This document shows, piece by piece, positions 19,314 to 29,743 of a stretch of DNA of 61,416 nt. The position numbers were made by a program, and so were the translations under genes. The notes below the pieces were generated by a model that was given only the letters and a program-made list of their open reading frames with translations, was not told the DNA's origin and did no database searches. Origin of the DNA: Burkholderiales bacterium (lineage in GTDB: Bacteria > Pseudomonadota > Gammaproteobacteria > Burkholderiales > Burkholderiaceae_C); contig QBMB01000010.1 of NCBI GenBank assembly GCA_003241965.1, forward strand, positions 5,288 to 66,703, read 5' to 3'. Numbering within the stretch: position 1 is the first letter of the stretch; each line of letters begins with the position of its first letter.

Positions 19314-21230
19314 TTGAACAATCAGTGGTTTTCGAAAATCGCCGTGTGGATGGTCATTGCCATGGTGCTTTTCACCGTCTTCAAGCAGTTCGACACGCGC
19401 TCTGCCGCGAGCGCGGGCTACATGGGCTATTCCGAGTTCCTTGACGAGGTCAAAGCCAAGCGCATCAAGAGCGCCACCATCCAGGAAGGCCAGGGCGGCA
19501 CCGAGATCGTGGCCGTCACGCAGGACGATCGTCGCGTGCGCACCACAGCCACCTACCTCGACCGCGGTCTGGTGGGCGACCTGATCAACAACGACGTCAA
19601 GTTCGACGTGCGTCCGCGCGAAGAAGGCTCACTCCTCATGACCTTGCTGGTCAGCTGGGGCCCGATGCTGCTTCTGATCGGCGTGTGGATCTACTTCATG
19701 CGGCAGATGCAGGGCGGAGGCAAGGGCGGGGCGTTCAGCTTCGGCAAGAGCAAGGCCCGAATGCTCGACGAGAACAACAACACCGTGACCTTCGCCGACG
19801 TCGCCGGCTGCGACGAAGCCAAGGAAGAGGTGAAGGAGGTCGTGGACTTCCTGAAAGATCCGGCCAAATTCCAGAAGCTGGGCGGGCGGATTCCGCGCGG
19901 TCTGCTGCTGGTCGGCCCTCCCGGCACCGGCAAGACGCTGCTGGCCAAGGGCATCGCCGGTGAAGCCAAAGTTCCTTTCTTCAGCATCTCAGGCTCCGAC
20001 TTCGTTGAAATGTTCGTTGGCGTGGGCGCAGCCCGCGTTCGCGACATGTTCGAGAACGCCAAGAAAAACGCGCCCTGCATCATCTTTATCGACGAGATTG
20101 ACGCGGTTGGTCGCCAGCGGGGTGCAGGTCTGGGCGGCGGCAACGACGAGCGCGAGCAGACCTTGAACCAGATGCTGGTCGAGATGGACGGATTCGAGAC
20201 CAACCTGGGCGTGATCGTGGTGGCTGCCACCAACCGCCCCGACATCCTGGACGCCGCCTTGCTGCGCCCTGGTCGCTTCGACCGCCAGGTTTATGTGACG
20301 CTGCCCGACATCCGCGGCCGCGAGCAGATCCTCAACGTGCACATGCGCAAGATCCCCCTGAGCACCGACGTGAACCCGAGCGTGATCGCACGCGGCACGC
20401 CCGGCATGAGCGGAGCCGACCTGGCCAACCTGTGCAATGAAGCCGCCCTGATGGCTGCGCGCCGCAATGCGCGCGTGGTGGAGATGCAGGACTTCGAGAA
20501 GGCCAAAGACAAAATCTTCATGGGCCCCGAGCGCAAGAGCATGGTGATGCCTGAAGAAGAGCGCCGCAACACGGCGTACCACGAGTCGGGCCACGCGCTT
20601 CTGGGCAAGCTGCTGCCCAAGTGCGACCCGGTGCACAAGGTCACCATCATCCCGCGCGGCCGCGCGCTGGGCGTGACCATGAGCCTGCCGGCGCAAGACC
20701 GCTACAGCTACGACAAGGACTACATGCTGAACCAGATCAGCATGCTGTTCGGTGGCCGTATTGCCGAAGAGGTGTTCATGAACCAGATGACCACCGGTGC
20801 TTCCAACGACTTCGAGCGCGCCACCACGATCGCCCGCGACATGGTGATGCGCTACGGCATGACCGATGCGCTGGGCCCGATGGTCTACGCCGAAAACGAA
20901 GGTGAAGTGTTCCTGGGCCGCTCGGTCACCAAGACCACCAACATGAGCGAATCCACCATGCAGAAGGTGGACGCCGAGGTGCGCCGCATCATCGATGCGC
21001 AGTACAAACTGGCGCGCGGTCTGATCGAAGAGAACAGCGACAAGATGCACGCCATGGCCAAGGCTTTGCTCGAATGGGAAACCATCGACGCCGAGCAGAT
21101 CGACGACATCATGGCCGGAAAACCGCCCCGTCCTCCCAAGGACTGGACACCGCGCAATCCCTCGGTGGGTGGTGGTGGCAGCGGCGGATCGCCCGCTGTG
21201 GCGACCGACCCGGCACCCACGGCCGCCTGA
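19314..21230 (+). CDS. ftsH: ATP-dependent zinc metalloprotease FtsH
   Basis: 638 residues. This inner-membrane AAA+ protease degrades unstable membrane and cytoplasmic proteins. Two membrane segments flank a periplasmic loop (~5-25 and ~100-125). Walker A GPPGTGKT is at ~201-208, Walker B is FIDEID, the second region of homology contains RPGRFDR, and the zinc-binding HESGH is at 423-427. The start is TTG at 19314: it has AGGAG seven bases upstream and yields the conserved [13 protein letters not shown]-terminus; no better ATG exists upstream. Confidence 0.97.
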   Translation: MNNQWFSKIAVWMVIAMVLFTVFKQFDTRSAASAGYMGYSEFLDEVKAKRIKSATIQEGQGGTEIVAVTQDDRRVRTTATYLDRGLVGDLINNDVKFDVRPREEGSLLMTLLVSWGPMLLLIGVWIYFMRQMQGGGKGGAFSFGKSKARMLDENNNTVTFADVAGCDEAKEEVKEVVDFLKDPAKFQKLGGRIPRGLLLVGPPGTGKTLLAKGIAGEAKVPFFSISGSDFVEMFVGVGAARVRDMFENAKKNAPCIIFIDEIDAVGRQRGAGLGGGNDEREQTLNQMLVEMDGFETNLGVIVVAATNRPDILDAALLRPGRFDRQVYVTLPDIRGREQILNVHMRKIPLSTDVNPSVIARGTPGMSGADLANLCNEAALMAARRNARVVEMQDFEKAKDKIFMGPERKSMVMPEEERRNTAYHESGHALLGKLLPKCDPVHKVTIIPRGRALGVTMSLPAQDRYSYDKDYMLNQISMLFGGRIAEEVFMNQMTTGASNDFERATTIARDMVMRYGMTDALGPMVYAENEGEVFLGRSVTKTTNMSESTMQKVDAEVRRIIDAQYKLARGLIEENSDKMHAMAKALLEWETIDAEQIDDIMAGKPPRPPKDWTPRNPSVGGGGSGGSPAVATDPAPTAA

Positions 21231-21256
21231 TCGGCCCGGGTTTTTCAGACAGACAC

Positions 21257-21274
21257 ACGGGGCTTCGGCCCCGT
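21257..21274 (+). terminator. ftsH: Hairpin terminator/attenuator after ftsH
   Basis: ACGGGGC and GCCCCGT form a perfect 7-bp stem around a TTCG tetraloop. The downstream T-run is interrupted (TTGTCGTTTCCGTTT), so read-through into folP is likely. Confidence 0.6.
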
Positions 21275-21313
21275 TGTCGTTTCCGTTTCAAAGTCCCTTC
21301 CAGCGTTCTTTCC

Positions 21314-22144
21314 ATGCATTGGCAGACCACCCGCTTCCACATCGATCTCTCGGCGCCGCAAGTCATGGGCATCGTCAACGTGACGCCCGATTCCTTTTCC
21401 GACGGCGGGCAACATGCGGGGACATCGGCTGCGCTCAAGCATTGTGAACAACTCATCCGCGACGGCGCTCACATGCTGGACATCGGCGGTGAGTCGACGC
21501 GCCCGGGCAGCCCGGCCGTGCCGCTGGAGGAAGAGCTGGCGCGGGTGCTGCCTGTCGTGCGCGAAGCGGTGAAACTGGGTGTGCCTGTGTCGGTGGACAC
21601 GTACAAGCCCGAGGTGATGAAGGCCGTGCTGGATGCGGGTGCCGACATCGTCAACGACATCTGGGCGCTGCGCAGAGGGGATGCGCTGGATGTGGTGGCC
21701 GCCCACCCCGGTTGTGGGGTGTGCCTCATGCACATGCACCGCGATCCGCAGACCATGCAGGTGGCGCCCATGGACGGTGACGTGGTGCCGGCGGTGAGCA
21801 GCTTCCTGCGCGAGCGGGCCGACGCCCTCATGGCGCGCGGCGTGGCGCACGAGCGCATCGTGCTGGACGCCGGTGTTGGGTTTGGCAAGACGGTGGCGCA
21901 GAACTTCAGCCTGCTGGCGCGCCAGAACGAGCTGATGGCCCTGGGCTGGCCTGTGCTGGCGGGTTGGTCGCGCAAGTCAAGCCTGGGCGCCGTGACCGGG
22001 CGCGAGGTGCCGGCACAGCGGGTGGCTGCCAGCGTGGCCGCGGCCCTGCTGTCGGTGGAACGCGGCGCGCGCGTGGTGCGGGTACACGACGTGCGCGAGA
22101 CGGTGGACGCCTTGAGGATCTGGCTGGCCATCCAGCCCGTTTGA
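21314..22144 (+). CDS. folP: Dihydropteroate synthase
   Basis: 276 residues from the ATG at 21314. It joins p-aminobenzoate with dihydropterin pyrophosphate in folate synthesis and is the sulfonamide target. It shows the family signatures [23 protein letters not shown] (pterin/PABA loop), DTYKPEV and GWSRKSSLG. It lies between ftsH and glmM in the classic ftsH-folP-glmM order. Confidence 0.96.
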   Translation: MHWQTTRFHIDLSAPQVMGIVNVTPDSFSDGGQHAGTSAALKHCEQLIRDGAHMLDIGGESTRPGSPAVPLEEELARVLPVVREAVKLGVPVSVDTYKPEVMKAVLDAGADIVNDIWALRRGDALDVVAAHPGCGVCLMHMHRDPQTMQVAPMDGDVVPAVSSFLRERADALMARGVAHERIVLDAGVGFGKTVAQNFSLLARQNELMALGWPVLAGWSRKSSLGAVTGREVPAQRVAASVAAALLSVERGARVVRVHDVRETVDALRIWLAIQPV

Positions 22145-22247
22145 GGCGGTCGCAGGCCGCGATAATCGGGTCTTTGCGGCCATGCGTCGGCCAACACCGG
22201 GCCGGTGCAGTGAACCGCTGCATCCACAACAACACAGAGCACACAAC

Positions 22248-23591
22248 ATGCCCCGCAAATACTTCGGCACCGACGGCATCCGCGGCACCGTTGGCCAACC
22301 CCCCATCACCCCCGACTTCGTGCTGCGCCTGGCCCATGCGGTGGGCCGCGTGCTGCGCCGCACCGAGGCGCACCCCACGGTGTTGATCGGCAAGGACACG
22401 CGCATCTCCGGCTACATGCTCGAAGCCGCCCTTGAGTCGGGTTTCAACTCGGCGGGTGTGGACGTGGTGCTGCTCGGCCCGGTGCCCACGCCGGCTGTGG
22501 CCTACCTCACGCGGGCCCAGCGAGCCAACCTCGGCGTGGTGATCTCCGCCAGCCACAACCCGTTTGCCGACAACGGCATCAAGTTCTTCAGCGCCCTGGG
22601 CACCAAGCTGCCGGACGACTGGGAGCACGCGGTGGAAGCGGCGCTGGACGAGCCACCCGTGTGGGCCGCCTCGGCCGAGCTGGGGAAATCGCGCCGGCTG
22701 GACGATGCGGCGGGCCGCTACATCGAGTTCTGCAAGAGCACCTGCTCGCACAACCTCTCGCTCAAGGGCCTGAAGATCGTGGTGGATGGCGCCAACGGCG
22801 CGGCTTACCAGATCGCGCCCGCCGTCTTCCACGAGCTGGGTGCCGAGGTGATCAAGATCGGTTGTTCGCCCGACGGTCTGAACATCAACCACGGCGTGGG
22901 CGCCACGCACCCGCAGGCCATGGTGGAGGCGGTGAAGGCGCACGGCGCGCACTACGGCATTGCCCTGGATGGTGACGCCGATCGTCTGTTGATGGTCGAC
23001 GCCGCCGGGCGCCTGTACAACGGTGACGAGCTGCTGTATCTGATCGTGGCCGACCGGCTCGCGCGCGACCACGACGTGCCCGGCGTGGTGGGCACGCTCA
23101 TGACCAACATGGCGGTGGAGGTGGCGCTGAAGGCGCGCGGCGTGAAGTTCGTACGCGCCAAGGTGGGCGACCGCTACGTGCTCGAAGAGCTGGAGAAGAA
23201 CGGCTGGATCCTGGGCGGCGAAGGTTCGGGCCATCTGCTGGTGCTGGACCGCCACACCACCGGTGACGGCCTGGTGTCGGCCCTGCAGGTGCTGCACGCG
23301 TGTGTGGACAGCGGCAAGAGCATGGCGCAGCAGCTGGCCGACGTGACGCTGTTCCCGCAGACGCTGATCAACGTGCGCCTGCAGCCAGGCCAGGACTGGA
23401 AGACCAACACCTTCCTGGCGCAGCAGACGAAAGCGGTGGAGGCTGAGTTGGGCGAGAGTGGCCGTGTGCTCATCCGCGCCAGTGGCACCGAGCCGCTGCT
23501 GCGCGTGATGGTGGAAGCGCGTGATCCGCAGAAGGCGCTGGATTGCGCGGAGCGCTTGGTGGCGGCCGTGCGGGCGCAGGTGCCCGCATGA
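22248..23591 (+). CDS. glmM: Phosphoglucosamine mutase
   Basis: 447 residues from the ATG at 22248. It converts glucosamine-6-phosphate to glucosamine-1-phosphate for peptidoglycan and LPS precursors. The active-site serine is Ser102 in ISASHNP, the metal loop is DGDADRL, the sugar-binding loop is GEGSGH, and the phosphate-binding loop is [12 protein letters not shown]. Its stop overlaps the start of the following GNAT gene (ATGA). Confidence 0.97.
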   Translation: MPRKYFGTDGIRGTVGQPPITPDFVLRLAHAVGRVLRRTEAHPTVLIGKDTRISGYMLEAALESGFNSAGVDVVLLGPVPTPAVAYLTRAQRANLGVVISASHNPFADNGIKFFSALGTKLPDDWEHAVEAALDEPPVWAASAELGKSRRLDDAAGRYIEFCKSTCSHNLSLKGLKIVVDGANGAAYQIAPAVFHELGAEVIKIGCSPDGLNINHGVGATHPQAMVEAVKAHGAHYGIALDGDADRLLMVDAAGRLYNGDELLYLIVADRLARDHDVPGVVGTLMTNMAVEVALKARGVKFVRAKVGDRYVLEELEKNGWILGGEGSGHLLVLDRHTTGDGLVSALQVLHACVDSGKSMAQQLADVTLFPQTLINVRLQPGQDWKTNTFLAQQTKAVEAELGESGRVLIRASGTEPLLRVMVEARDPQKALDCAERLVAAVRAQVPA

Positions 23592-24076
23592 GCCACATCG
23601 CCGTCCTGCGCGCGGACTGCGCCGACCCGGTGCACGCGGCCGCGCTGGTGCTGCTGCTCGACGCCTACGCGCGCGATCCGGCGGGCGGCGGCGAAGGTTT
23701 GTCGGACTTCGCGAAACAACACCTGGTGCGCGAACTCGCCGCACGGCCGCAGGCCTACAGCGTGCTCGCGTTTGATGGTGCGCAACCCGTGGGTCTGGTG
23801 AACTGCATCGAAGGTTTCTCCACCTTCGCCTGCAAGCCGCTGGTGAACGTGCACGACGTGGCTGTGCTCGCCAGCCACCGGGGCAGAGGCATTGCCGAGC
23901 AGATGCTGGCCCTGGCGGAGTCCATCGCCAAAGAGCGCGGTGCCGTGAAGATGACGCTGGAAGTTCTCTCGGGTAACCATGGCGCGGTGCGCTTGTACCA
24001 GCGCATCGGTTTCGCCGGTTACCAGCTGGACCCGGCCATGGGCACCGCCCAGTTCTTCCAGAAGTGGCTGAGCTGA
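23588..24076 (+). CDS. GNAT-family N-acetyltransferase
   Basis: 162 residues. The acetyl-CoA-binding motif A ([20 protein letters not shown], with R-G-R-G-I-A) is followed by [17 protein letters not shown], a typical motif B. The acceptor is unknown. Translational coupling to glmM by a 4-base overlap suggests co-expression and perhaps an amino-sugar or peptidoglycan-related role, which is only inferred. Confidence 0.85.
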   Translation: MSHIAVLRADCADPVHAAALVLLLDAYARDPAGGGEGLSDFAKQHLVRELAARPQAYSVLAFDGAQPVGLVNCIEGFSTFACKPLVNVHDVAVLASHRGRGIAEQMLALAESIAKERGAVKMTLEVLSGNHGAVRLYQRIGFAGYQLDPAMGTAQFFQKWLS

Positions 24077-24083
24077 AGCCGTT

Positions 24084-25286
24084 TCAGTAGAGCAGAAAGG
24101 GCGTGCGTTCTGCCGCCCACGCCGCCTCATCCGCGGCAGCCGCTGTCTCCAGCACCTCGGGTGCGGCCAACACGTCGTCCACCCATTCCCGCAGCATCGG
24201 CCCGCCGTTGATGAGGTCGATGGCCAGGCGCTCGTGCTCGTATTCGTAGGCGAAATCGCGCCACAGCGGGTAGTCGGGCGCCTGCAGGCGCAGCGCGCGA
24301 AACGCCAGCGCCTGCAGCCTCCAGGGTTGGAAGGCGGCGTGGTCGTAGTGGGTCGGGTCTTCCACGTGGATCTGCACACCGGTGCAGAGCTGCCCGGCGT
24401 GTTTGTGGAAGGTGGGCTCGAAGAAACATTCGCGCAGCACGCAGCCTTGCAGCCACTGCGGAGCAATGTGACGCATGTCGGCCAGCAGGCGCGGCACGTC
24501 GATGCCGGGCGCGCCAAACAGCTCCAGCGGGCGTGTGGTGCCGCGTCCTTCGGACAGCGTCGTGCCCTCCAGCATCACCGTGCCTGCGTAGGCGCGGGCC
24601 ATGCTCAGGTTGGCCGCGTTGGGGCTGGGGTTGACCCAGCTGCGCTCGGTGGGCCAGCCAAAGCCGGGAGCGGCATCGGGCTGCCAGTCAGCCATGGTGA
24701 TCACGCGGTAATCCACTGTCAGGCCCAAGGTGGCGATGAACCAGTGACCGAGTTCGCCCATGGTCATGCCGTGGCGCATCGGCATGGGGCCGGCGCCGAC
24801 GAAGCTCTCCCAGCCCGGGCGCAGCGTGAGCCCTTCGATGGGGCGGCCAGCGGGGTTGGGGCGGTCCAGCACCCACACGGCCTTGCCGTGCTGTGCTGCG
24901 GTTTCGAGCACATAACGCAGCGTGGTGATGAAGGTGTAGATGCGGCAGCCGAGGTCTTGCAGATCGACCAGCAGCACGTCGAAGCTGGCCATCATGGCGT
25001 CGGTGGGGCGGCGCACCTCGCCGTACAGGCTGTACACCGGTATGCCCAAGCGTGGGTCCAGGTAGTCGGGTGACTCGACCATGTTGTCCTGCTTGTCACC
25101 GCGCAGTCCGTGTTGCGGGCCGAAGGCGGCCGAGAGCTTCACGTCGGGCAGGGCTGCGAGCGCATCGAGCGCGTGCGTGAGGTCGCGTGTGACCGAAGCC
25201 GGGTGGGCCAGCAGGGCCAAGCGTTGGCCCTTGAGCGGCGCGCGAAGGGCGGGGTCTTGCAGGAAACGATCGAGGCCGAATTGCAT
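24084..25286 (-). CDS. DUF1343 protein, NamZ-like exo-beta-N-acetylmuramidase
   Basis: 400 residues from the ATG at 25286 (MQFGLDRFL), near the usual length of DUF1343. Motifs include LLAHPASV, FGPQHGLRGDKQDNM, VYSLYGE, DLQDLGCRIYTF, VLDRPNP and EGTTLSEGRGTTRPLE, all characteristic of this family. NamZ members (GH171) release terminal MurNAc from peptidoglycan fragments. No signal peptide is evident with this start, so either a cytoplasmic role or a missed upstream start is possible. The stop lies convergently seven bases from the GNAT gene. Confidence 0.82.
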   Translation of the reverse strand: MQFGLDRFLQDPALRAPLKGQRLALLAHPASVTRDLTHALDALAALPDVKLSAAFGPQHGLRGDKQDNMVESPDYLDPRLGIPVYSLYGEVRRPTDAMMASFDVLLVDLQDLGCRIYTFITTLRYVLETAAQHGKAVWVLDRPNPAGRPIEGLTLRPGWESFVGAGPMPMRHGMTMGELGHWFIATLGLTVDYRVITMADWQPDAAPGFGWPTERSWVNPSPNAANLSMARAYAGTVMLEGTTLSEGRGTTRPLELFGAPGIDVPRLLADMRHIAPQWLQGCVLRECFFEPTFHKHAGQLCTGVQIHVEDPTHYDHAAFQPWRLQALAFRALRLQAPDYPLWRDFAYEYEHERLAIDLINGGPMLREWVDDVLAAPEVLETAAAADEAAWAAERTPFLLY

Positions 25287-25291
25287 GGCGT

Positions 25292-25858
25292 TCAGTTCAC
25301 GGGCAGGGCCAGGCGCAGGGTGCGACCGGCGGGGTGGTGGAAATCGGGGCGCTCGCACGGGTGCCGCAGCGCCCAGTAACTCAGGCGCCCATCGTGCTCT
25401 TCGATGACGGCGCACAACGCGAGCTGCCAACGCATGACGGGTGAGGGCAGGGCTGTCGATGGCAGGTGCACGTCCAGCGTGAGCCGCGTCGGCGTGACGG
25501 TCCGTTGAACCACGGGCGCGGGCAGTTCTGTTGCAGTGGTGGAGTCGCGGCGCCGCTCGCTGGCAAAGCGGTAAGCCGCCCACTGGCTTGAGGGCGAGAA
25601 GTTGAATTCGCGGTAAGCCTCCTCACCCTCGGCCGCAACGAAAGCTTCCAGGCAGGTGTGCTGCCACAAACCATCGGCCGTGCCCGGCCCGGCGGCAGGA
25701 GGAATGCGCAATGCGCCGGTGTTGCCGCTCACGGCGTAAACAAAATGCAGACCTTCGGGCGTCCAGTCAACAGACACCGACACATCGAGCGGCAAGCCCG
25801 CTGGTGTGGCCGGGTGGCAATGCAATGTGTGGGGCGGGCTGGAGAGGTTGGGCGTCAC
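25292..25858 (-). CDS. DOMON-like domain protein
   Basis: 188 residues. It has a beta-rich pattern with GLHFVYAVSG, GLWQHTCLEAFVA, and EFNFSPSSQWAAYRF, typical of the DOMON-like (heme/sugar-binding fold) proteins often found next to DUF1343 genes. No heme ligand can be assigned. It ends five bases before the DUF1343 gene start on the same strand, so the two form a pair. It lies immediately downstream of arsH and marks the left edge of the arsenic block. Confidence 0.75.
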   Translation of the reverse strand: MTPNLSSPPHTLHCHPATPAGLPLDVSVSVDWTPEGLHFVYAVSGNTGALRIPPAAGPGTADGLWQHTCLEAFVAAEGEEAYREFNFSPSSQWAAYRFASERRRDSTTATELPAPVVQRTVTPTRLTLDVHLPSTALPSPVMRWQLALCAVIEEHDGRLSYWALRHPCERPDFHHPAGRTLRLALPVN

Positions 25859-25887
25859 AGCGCCGTATTCTCTCAGGCCGCTGGCGC

Positions 25888-26610
25888 TCAGATGACCGTC
25901 TGGTTGACGCGCTTCATCAATTCTTCGGCCGACTCCTTGCGTTCGCTGTAGCGGTCGACCAGGTACGGCGACACATCGCGTGTGAGCCAGGTGAACTTCA
26001 CCAGTTCTTCGATGACATCCACGATGCGCTCGAAATACGGCGAGGGCTTCATGCGATCGTGCTCATCGAATTCCTGAAACGCTTTGGCCACCGACGACTG
26101 GTTGGGGATGGTGATCATGCGCATCCAGCGGCCCAGCACGCGCATCTGGTTGACGGCGTTGAACGACTGGGAGCCGCCGCTGACCTGCATCAGCGCCAGC
26201 GTCTTGCCCTGCGTGGGCCGCATCGCGCCCAGGGCCAGCGGTATCCAGTCGATCTGGGCTTTCATGATGCCGGTCATGGCACCGTGCCGCTCGGGTGAGC
26301 ACCACACCATGCCCTCGGCCCAGGCCGCGAGATCACGCAATTCGACCACCTTGGGATGTGTGTCGGGCGCGTCGTCGGGCAGTGGCAGGCCACTGGGGTT
26401 GAACACGCGTGTTTCGGCCCCCATCGCGTGCAGCAGACGCACGCACTCTTCGACCACGAGGCGGCTGAACGAACGCGCTCGCAGAGATCCATAGAGCAGC
26501 AGGATCCTGGGTGGATGGCTGCTGGCCGCGCCGGGGCGCAGGCGCTGCGGGTCTGGCACCCTGAAATGGGCGGCGTCTGCCTGGGGCAGTTCATGGAGCG
26601 GTTTTGACAC
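25888..26610 (-). CDS. arsH: ArsH, NADPH-dependent FMN reductase / organoarsenical oxidase
   Basis: 240 residues if translation begins at the GTG at 26610, which has AAAAAGGA just upstream; a TTG at 26628 would add six residues. The FMN-phosphate loop [10 protein letters not shown] and the [20 protein letters not shown] region identify ArsH, which oxidises trivalent organoarsenicals and reduces other substrates with NADPH. It overlaps the end of acr3 by about 20 bases and is the last gene of the ars operon. Confidence 0.92.
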   Translation of the reverse strand: MSKPLHELPQADAAHFRVPDPQRLRPGAASSHPPRILLLYGSLRARSFSRLVVEECVRLLHAMGAETRVFNPSGLPLPDDAPDTHPKVVELRDLAAWAEGMVWCSPERHGAMTGIMKAQIDWIPLALGAMRPTQGKTLALMQVSGGSQSFNAVNQMRVLGRWMRMITIPNQSSVAKAFQEFDEHDRMKPSPYFERIVDVIEELVKFTWLTRDVSPYLVDRYSERKESAEELMKRVNQTVI

Positions 26611-27652
26611 GTGGTCCTTTTTCGTCAATCACACGCTCAGCGTCTTCGGCGGGTCGCCACGCATTGACCAGCGCCACCAGCGAGAGCATCACCGGCACCT
26701 CCACCAGCACCCCCACCACAGTGGCCAGTGCCGCGCCGGAGTTCAGGCCGAAGAGCGAGATCGCCACGGCCACGGCCAGTTCGAAGAAGTTGGAGGTGCC
26801 GATCAGGCAGGCCGGGCCGGCCACGTTGTGCGGCAGCTTGAGCCACTTTGCACCCCACCAGGTGATGAAGAAGATGCCGTAGCTCTGCAGCACCAGCGGC
26901 ACCGCAATCAACACGATCACTAGCGGCTGGCGAACAATGGTCTGGGCCTGGAAGCCGAACAGCAGCACCACCGTGGCGATCAACCCGATCACCGACCACG
27001 GCTTGAGTGCGGCCACGAAGCCCGTCACCGCAGCGGGCCCACGCCGCAGCAGCAGTTGACGCGTGAGCATGCCGGCCACCAGCGGCAACACCACATACAG
27101 CACGGTGGACAAGAGCAGCGTTTGCCAGGGCACGGTGACGTTGGTCACACCCAGCAGGAAGGCCGCAATGGGCGCGTACGCCACCACCATGATGAGATCG
27201 TTCACCGACACCTGCACGAGCGTGTAGTTGGCGTCGCCCTTGACGAGCTGGCTCCACACAAAAACCATGGCAGTGCACGGCGCCACGCCGAGCAGGATCA
27301 TGCCGGCGATGTACTCGTTGGCCGACTGCGGGTCGACCCAAGGCGCGAAGAGGTACTGGAAAAACAGCACGCCCAGCGCGGCCATGGTGAAGGGCTTGAT
27401 CAGCCAGTTGACCACCAGCGTGAGGATCAACCCTTGCGGCTTCTTGCCCACATCGCGCACGGCGTGCCAGTCGACCTGGATCATCATCGGGTAAATCATC
27501 ACCCAGATGAACACGGCCACCACCAGGTTGACCTGCGCCACCTCCATCGAGGCCACCACCTGAAAAGCGGTGGGCACGCTCAGGCCCAGCGCGACCCCGG
27601 CAGCGATGCCCAGCGCCACCCACACCGACAGATACCTCTCGAAAAGTCCCAT
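26591..27652 (-). CDS. acr3: Arsenite efflux permease ACR3
   Basis: 353 residues with about ten hydrophobic segments. The motif [15 protein letters not shown] contains the conserved cysteine required for As(III) transport in the Acr3 family (BART superfamily). It exports arsenite across the inner membrane, driven by the proton gradient. Its ATG overlaps the arsC stop by one base. Confidence 0.95.
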   Translation of the reverse strand: MGLFERYLSVWVALGIAAGVALGLSVPTAFQVVASMEVAQVNLVVAVFIWVMIYPMMIQVDWHAVRDVGKKPQGLILTLVVNWLIKPFTMAALGVLFFQYLFAPWVDPQSANEYIAGMILLGVAPCTAMVFVWSQLVKGDANYTLVQVSVNDLIMVVAYAPIAAFLLGVTNVTVPWQTLLLSTVLYVVLPLVAGMLTRQLLLRRGPAAVTGFVAALKPWSVIGLIATVVLLFGFQAQTIVRQPLVIVLIAVPLVLQSYGIFFITWWGAKWLKLPHNVAGPACLIGTSNFFELAVAVAISLFGLNSGAALATVVGVLVEVPVMLSLVALVNAWRPAEDAERVIDEKGPRVKTAP

Positions 27653-28152
27653 CAGGCCTTCACCTGGCCGATGCCCGCGAGCTCCTTCTTGAGCGCGAGT
27701 TTGTCCAGCTTGTCGATGGGCAGCACGGTGAGCAGGGCGATGCGCCGGTTCAGCACCATGAAGCAGTCGTTGAACGCGCGTTGGATGGTTTCTGCACTGC
27801 CCTTGACCGAAGCGGGATCTTCAACGCCCCAGTGGGCCGACATGGGCTGGCCGGGCCAGACCGGGCACACCTCACCGGCCGCCTTGTCACACACCGTGAG
27901 CACAAAGTCCATGTGCGGTGCGTCGGGTGCGGCAAATTCGTTCCAGTTCTTGCTGCGCAGACCCTGGGTCTTGAAGCGGTTGCGCTCCAGCAACTCGATG
28001 GCCAACGGGTTGACCGATCCTGCGGGGTGGCTGCCCGCGCTGTGGGCGCGGAAGCGACCTGCGCCCTGGGCATTGAGGATGGCCTCGGCCATGATGCTGC
28101 GCGCCGAATTGCCGGTGCAGATGAACAGGACGTTGTAGATGGAGGGGGCCAT
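27652..28152 (-). CDS. arsC: Arsenate reductase, low-molecular-weight phosphatase type
   Basis: 166 residues. The phosphatase-like P-loop CTGNSARS begins with nucleophilic Cys12, and [14 protein letters not shown] supplies the two further cysteines of the thioredoxin-coupled mechanism. The enzyme reduces arsenate to arsenite for export by Acr3. It lies ten bases downstream of arsR and overlaps acr3 by one base. A thioredoxin gene is present in the window at 56769-57101, though not linked. Confidence 0.94.
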   Translation of the reverse strand: MAPSIYNVLFICTGNSARSIMAEAILNAQGAGRFRAHSAGSHPAGSVNPLAIELLERNRFKTQGLRSKNWNEFAAPDAPHMDFVLTVCDKAAGEVCPVWPGQPMSAHWGVEDPASVKGSAETIQRAFNDCFMVLNRRIALLTVLPIDKLDKLALKKELAGIGQVKA

Positions 28153-28162
28153 GGAAAACCTT

Positions 28163-28492
28163 TCAGCAGGTGGTGCATAACGGGACAGAGGCCGTCACTT
28201 CGCAGGGCTCACCCTGGCAGCAGTGCGCGGTGAGGAATTGCAGCAAGTCGTTCATGGCGCCGAACTCGGCGCGGTAGATCAGGTGGCGCCCGTTGCGCTC
28301 CTGGGACACCAACCCTGCGTGGCTGAGCTCCTTGAGGTGGAAGGAGAGCGCCGTGCCCGCCACACCCAGCGAATCGCTGAGCTGGCCCGGCGTGAGGCCT
28401 TGGGGGCCTTGCACCACCAGCGCGCGGAAGATGCGCAGGCGGGTGTCTTGCGCCAGTGCGGCGAGGGATTTGACGGCCAGGGTTTCGTCCAT
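28163..28492 (-). CDS. arsR: Arsenic-responsive repressor ArsR with C-terminal cysteine site
   Basis: 109 residues. A winged helix-turn-helix (~10-80) has the recognition segment VAGTALSFHLKELSHAGLV. The classic ELCVCDL metal site of E. coli ArsR is absent; cysteines cluster at the C-terminus instead (Cys91, Cys92, Cys97, Cys106, Cys109). This resembles the separate C-terminal As(III) site described in Acidithiobacillus ArsR. AAGGAG precedes the ATG and overlaps the arsJ stop. A palindrome upstream of the operon (30806-30840) is the probable operator. Confidence 0.9.
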   Translation of the reverse strand: MDETLAVKSLAALAQDTRLRIFRALVVQGPQGLTPGQLSDSLGVAGTALSFHLKELSHAGLVSQERNGRHLIYRAEFGAMNDLLQFLTAHCCQGEPCEVTASVPLCTTC

Positions 28493-28502
28493 GGGTTCTC
28501 CT

Positions 28503-29741
28503 TCAGACAGGGGTGTGCAGCAAGGCCCGCTGCTCGGGCAGCTTGAGCGTGGCCAGCCAGCACACGATCAGCATCAACGCTGAGCCCAGCAGCGCATACA
28601 GCAGCCCGCCCCACTGGTAGAGAAGACCCGAGAGCAGGGTGCCGCTGAAGCGGCCCAGTGCATTGGCCGCGTAGTAAAAGCCCACGTCTTCCGCCGCTTT
28701 TTCAGAACCCGCGTAGGCCAGCACCAGGTAGGAGTGCACGGAAGAGTTCACCGCGAAGGCAAAGCCGAACACGCCCAGCCCGCCCACCACCACCCAGGGC
28801 AGGTGCGGCGCGTCCAGGGCCACGGCCACGGCAAGCGCGATGGGCACCAGCGCCAGCAAGGCCGACCACCAACGCGCAGCGGGCACCTCGGTGCTCAAGC
28901 CGTCCGCGCTGCGTTTGACGAACGCCGGCGCCATGGCTTGCACCGCGCCGTAGCCGATGGTCCAGACCGCGAGAAAGGTGCCCACCATCGTGAAGGTCCA
29001 GCCCTGCGAATACAGGTAAACCGGCACGCCCACCACAAACCAGACATCGCGCGCACCGAACAGCACCACGCGCGCCGCAGCCAGCACGTTCACGCCCGTG
29101 TTCTTGGCAAACAGTTCCTTGGCCGACTTGGATGCCTTGCTCTTGCCCATCATCTGCGGCAGCGCGCTCACCACACCCACCAGCACCAGCGCAAGCAGCG
29201 CGGCCATGGCCCACAGCGCGTGCTGAAAACCCAGCGTCTGCAGCAGCAGACCGCCCATGAAAAAGCCGACACCCTTCATGGCGTTTTTGCTGCCGGTGAA
29301 CCACGCCACCCACTTGAAGAGTTGACCCGATCCCTGGTTTTTCGCCTGGTCGGCAGTGACCTTGATGGCCGACTTGCTGGCCGTCTTGGTGAGGTCCTTG
29401 GCCACGCCGCAAATGCCCTGTGCCAGCACCACCCAGGCCACCGACATCGCAGCACTCCAGCCCGGGTCGAGGAAGGAGAGAACAGTGAAGCCGATGATCT
29501 GCGTGACGAGTCCCACGGTGAGCATGCGCGTGATGCCGTAACGCGTGGCCAGCCAGCCGCCAACGAAGTTGGCCACGATGCCTGCGGCTTCATACAACAG
29601 GAACAGAAAGGCCAGCGTGAACGGCGAATAGCCGAGCCCGTAGAAGTGCAGCAACACCAGCATGCGCAGCGCGCCGTCCGTGAGCGTGAAGCCCCAGTAG
29701 GCGGCCGTGACGATGGCGTAGTTGCGTTCGGCTGTGTTCAT
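28503..29741 (-). CDS. arsJ: ArsJ, exporter of 1-arseno-3-phosphoglycerate (MFS)
   Basis: 412 residues from the ATG at 29741 with about 12 membrane segments of the major facilitator type. Features specific to ArsJ are the N-terminal ERNYAIVTAAYWGFTLTDGA and the long cytoplasmic loop GVAKDLTKTASKSAIK. ArsJ works with the adjacent GAPDH: the enzyme makes 1-arseno-3-phosphoglycerate from arsenate, ArsJ exports it, and it decays outside to arsenate. It starts two bases after the GAPDH stop. Confidence 0.93.
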   Translation of the reverse strand: MNTAERNYAIVTAAYWGFTLTDGALRMLVLLHFYGLGYSPFTLAFLFLLYEAAGIVANFVGGWLATRYGITRMLTVGLVTQIIGFTVLSFLDPGWSAAMSVAWVVLAQGICGVAKDLTKTASKSAIKVTADQAKNQGSGQLFKWVAWFTGSKNAMKGVGFFMGGLLLQTLGFQHALWAMAALLALVLVGVVSALPQMMGKSKASKSAKELFAKNTGVNVLAAARVVLFGARDVWFVVGVPVYLYSQGWTFTMVGTFLAVWTIGYGAVQAMAPAFVKRSADGLSTEVPAARWWSALLALVPIALAVAVALDAPHLPWVVVGGLGVFGFAFAVNSSVHSYLVLAYAGSEKAAEDVGFYYAANALGRFSGTLLSGLLYQWGGLLYALLGSALMLIVCWLATLKLPEQRALLHTPV

Positions 29742-29743
29742 CG

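Noticed and set aside
25859..25887. Attachment site or direct repeat at the edge of the arsenic block
   Set aside because: No matching repeat was found near 38442-38637 by eye and no integrase or transposase is present in the window.
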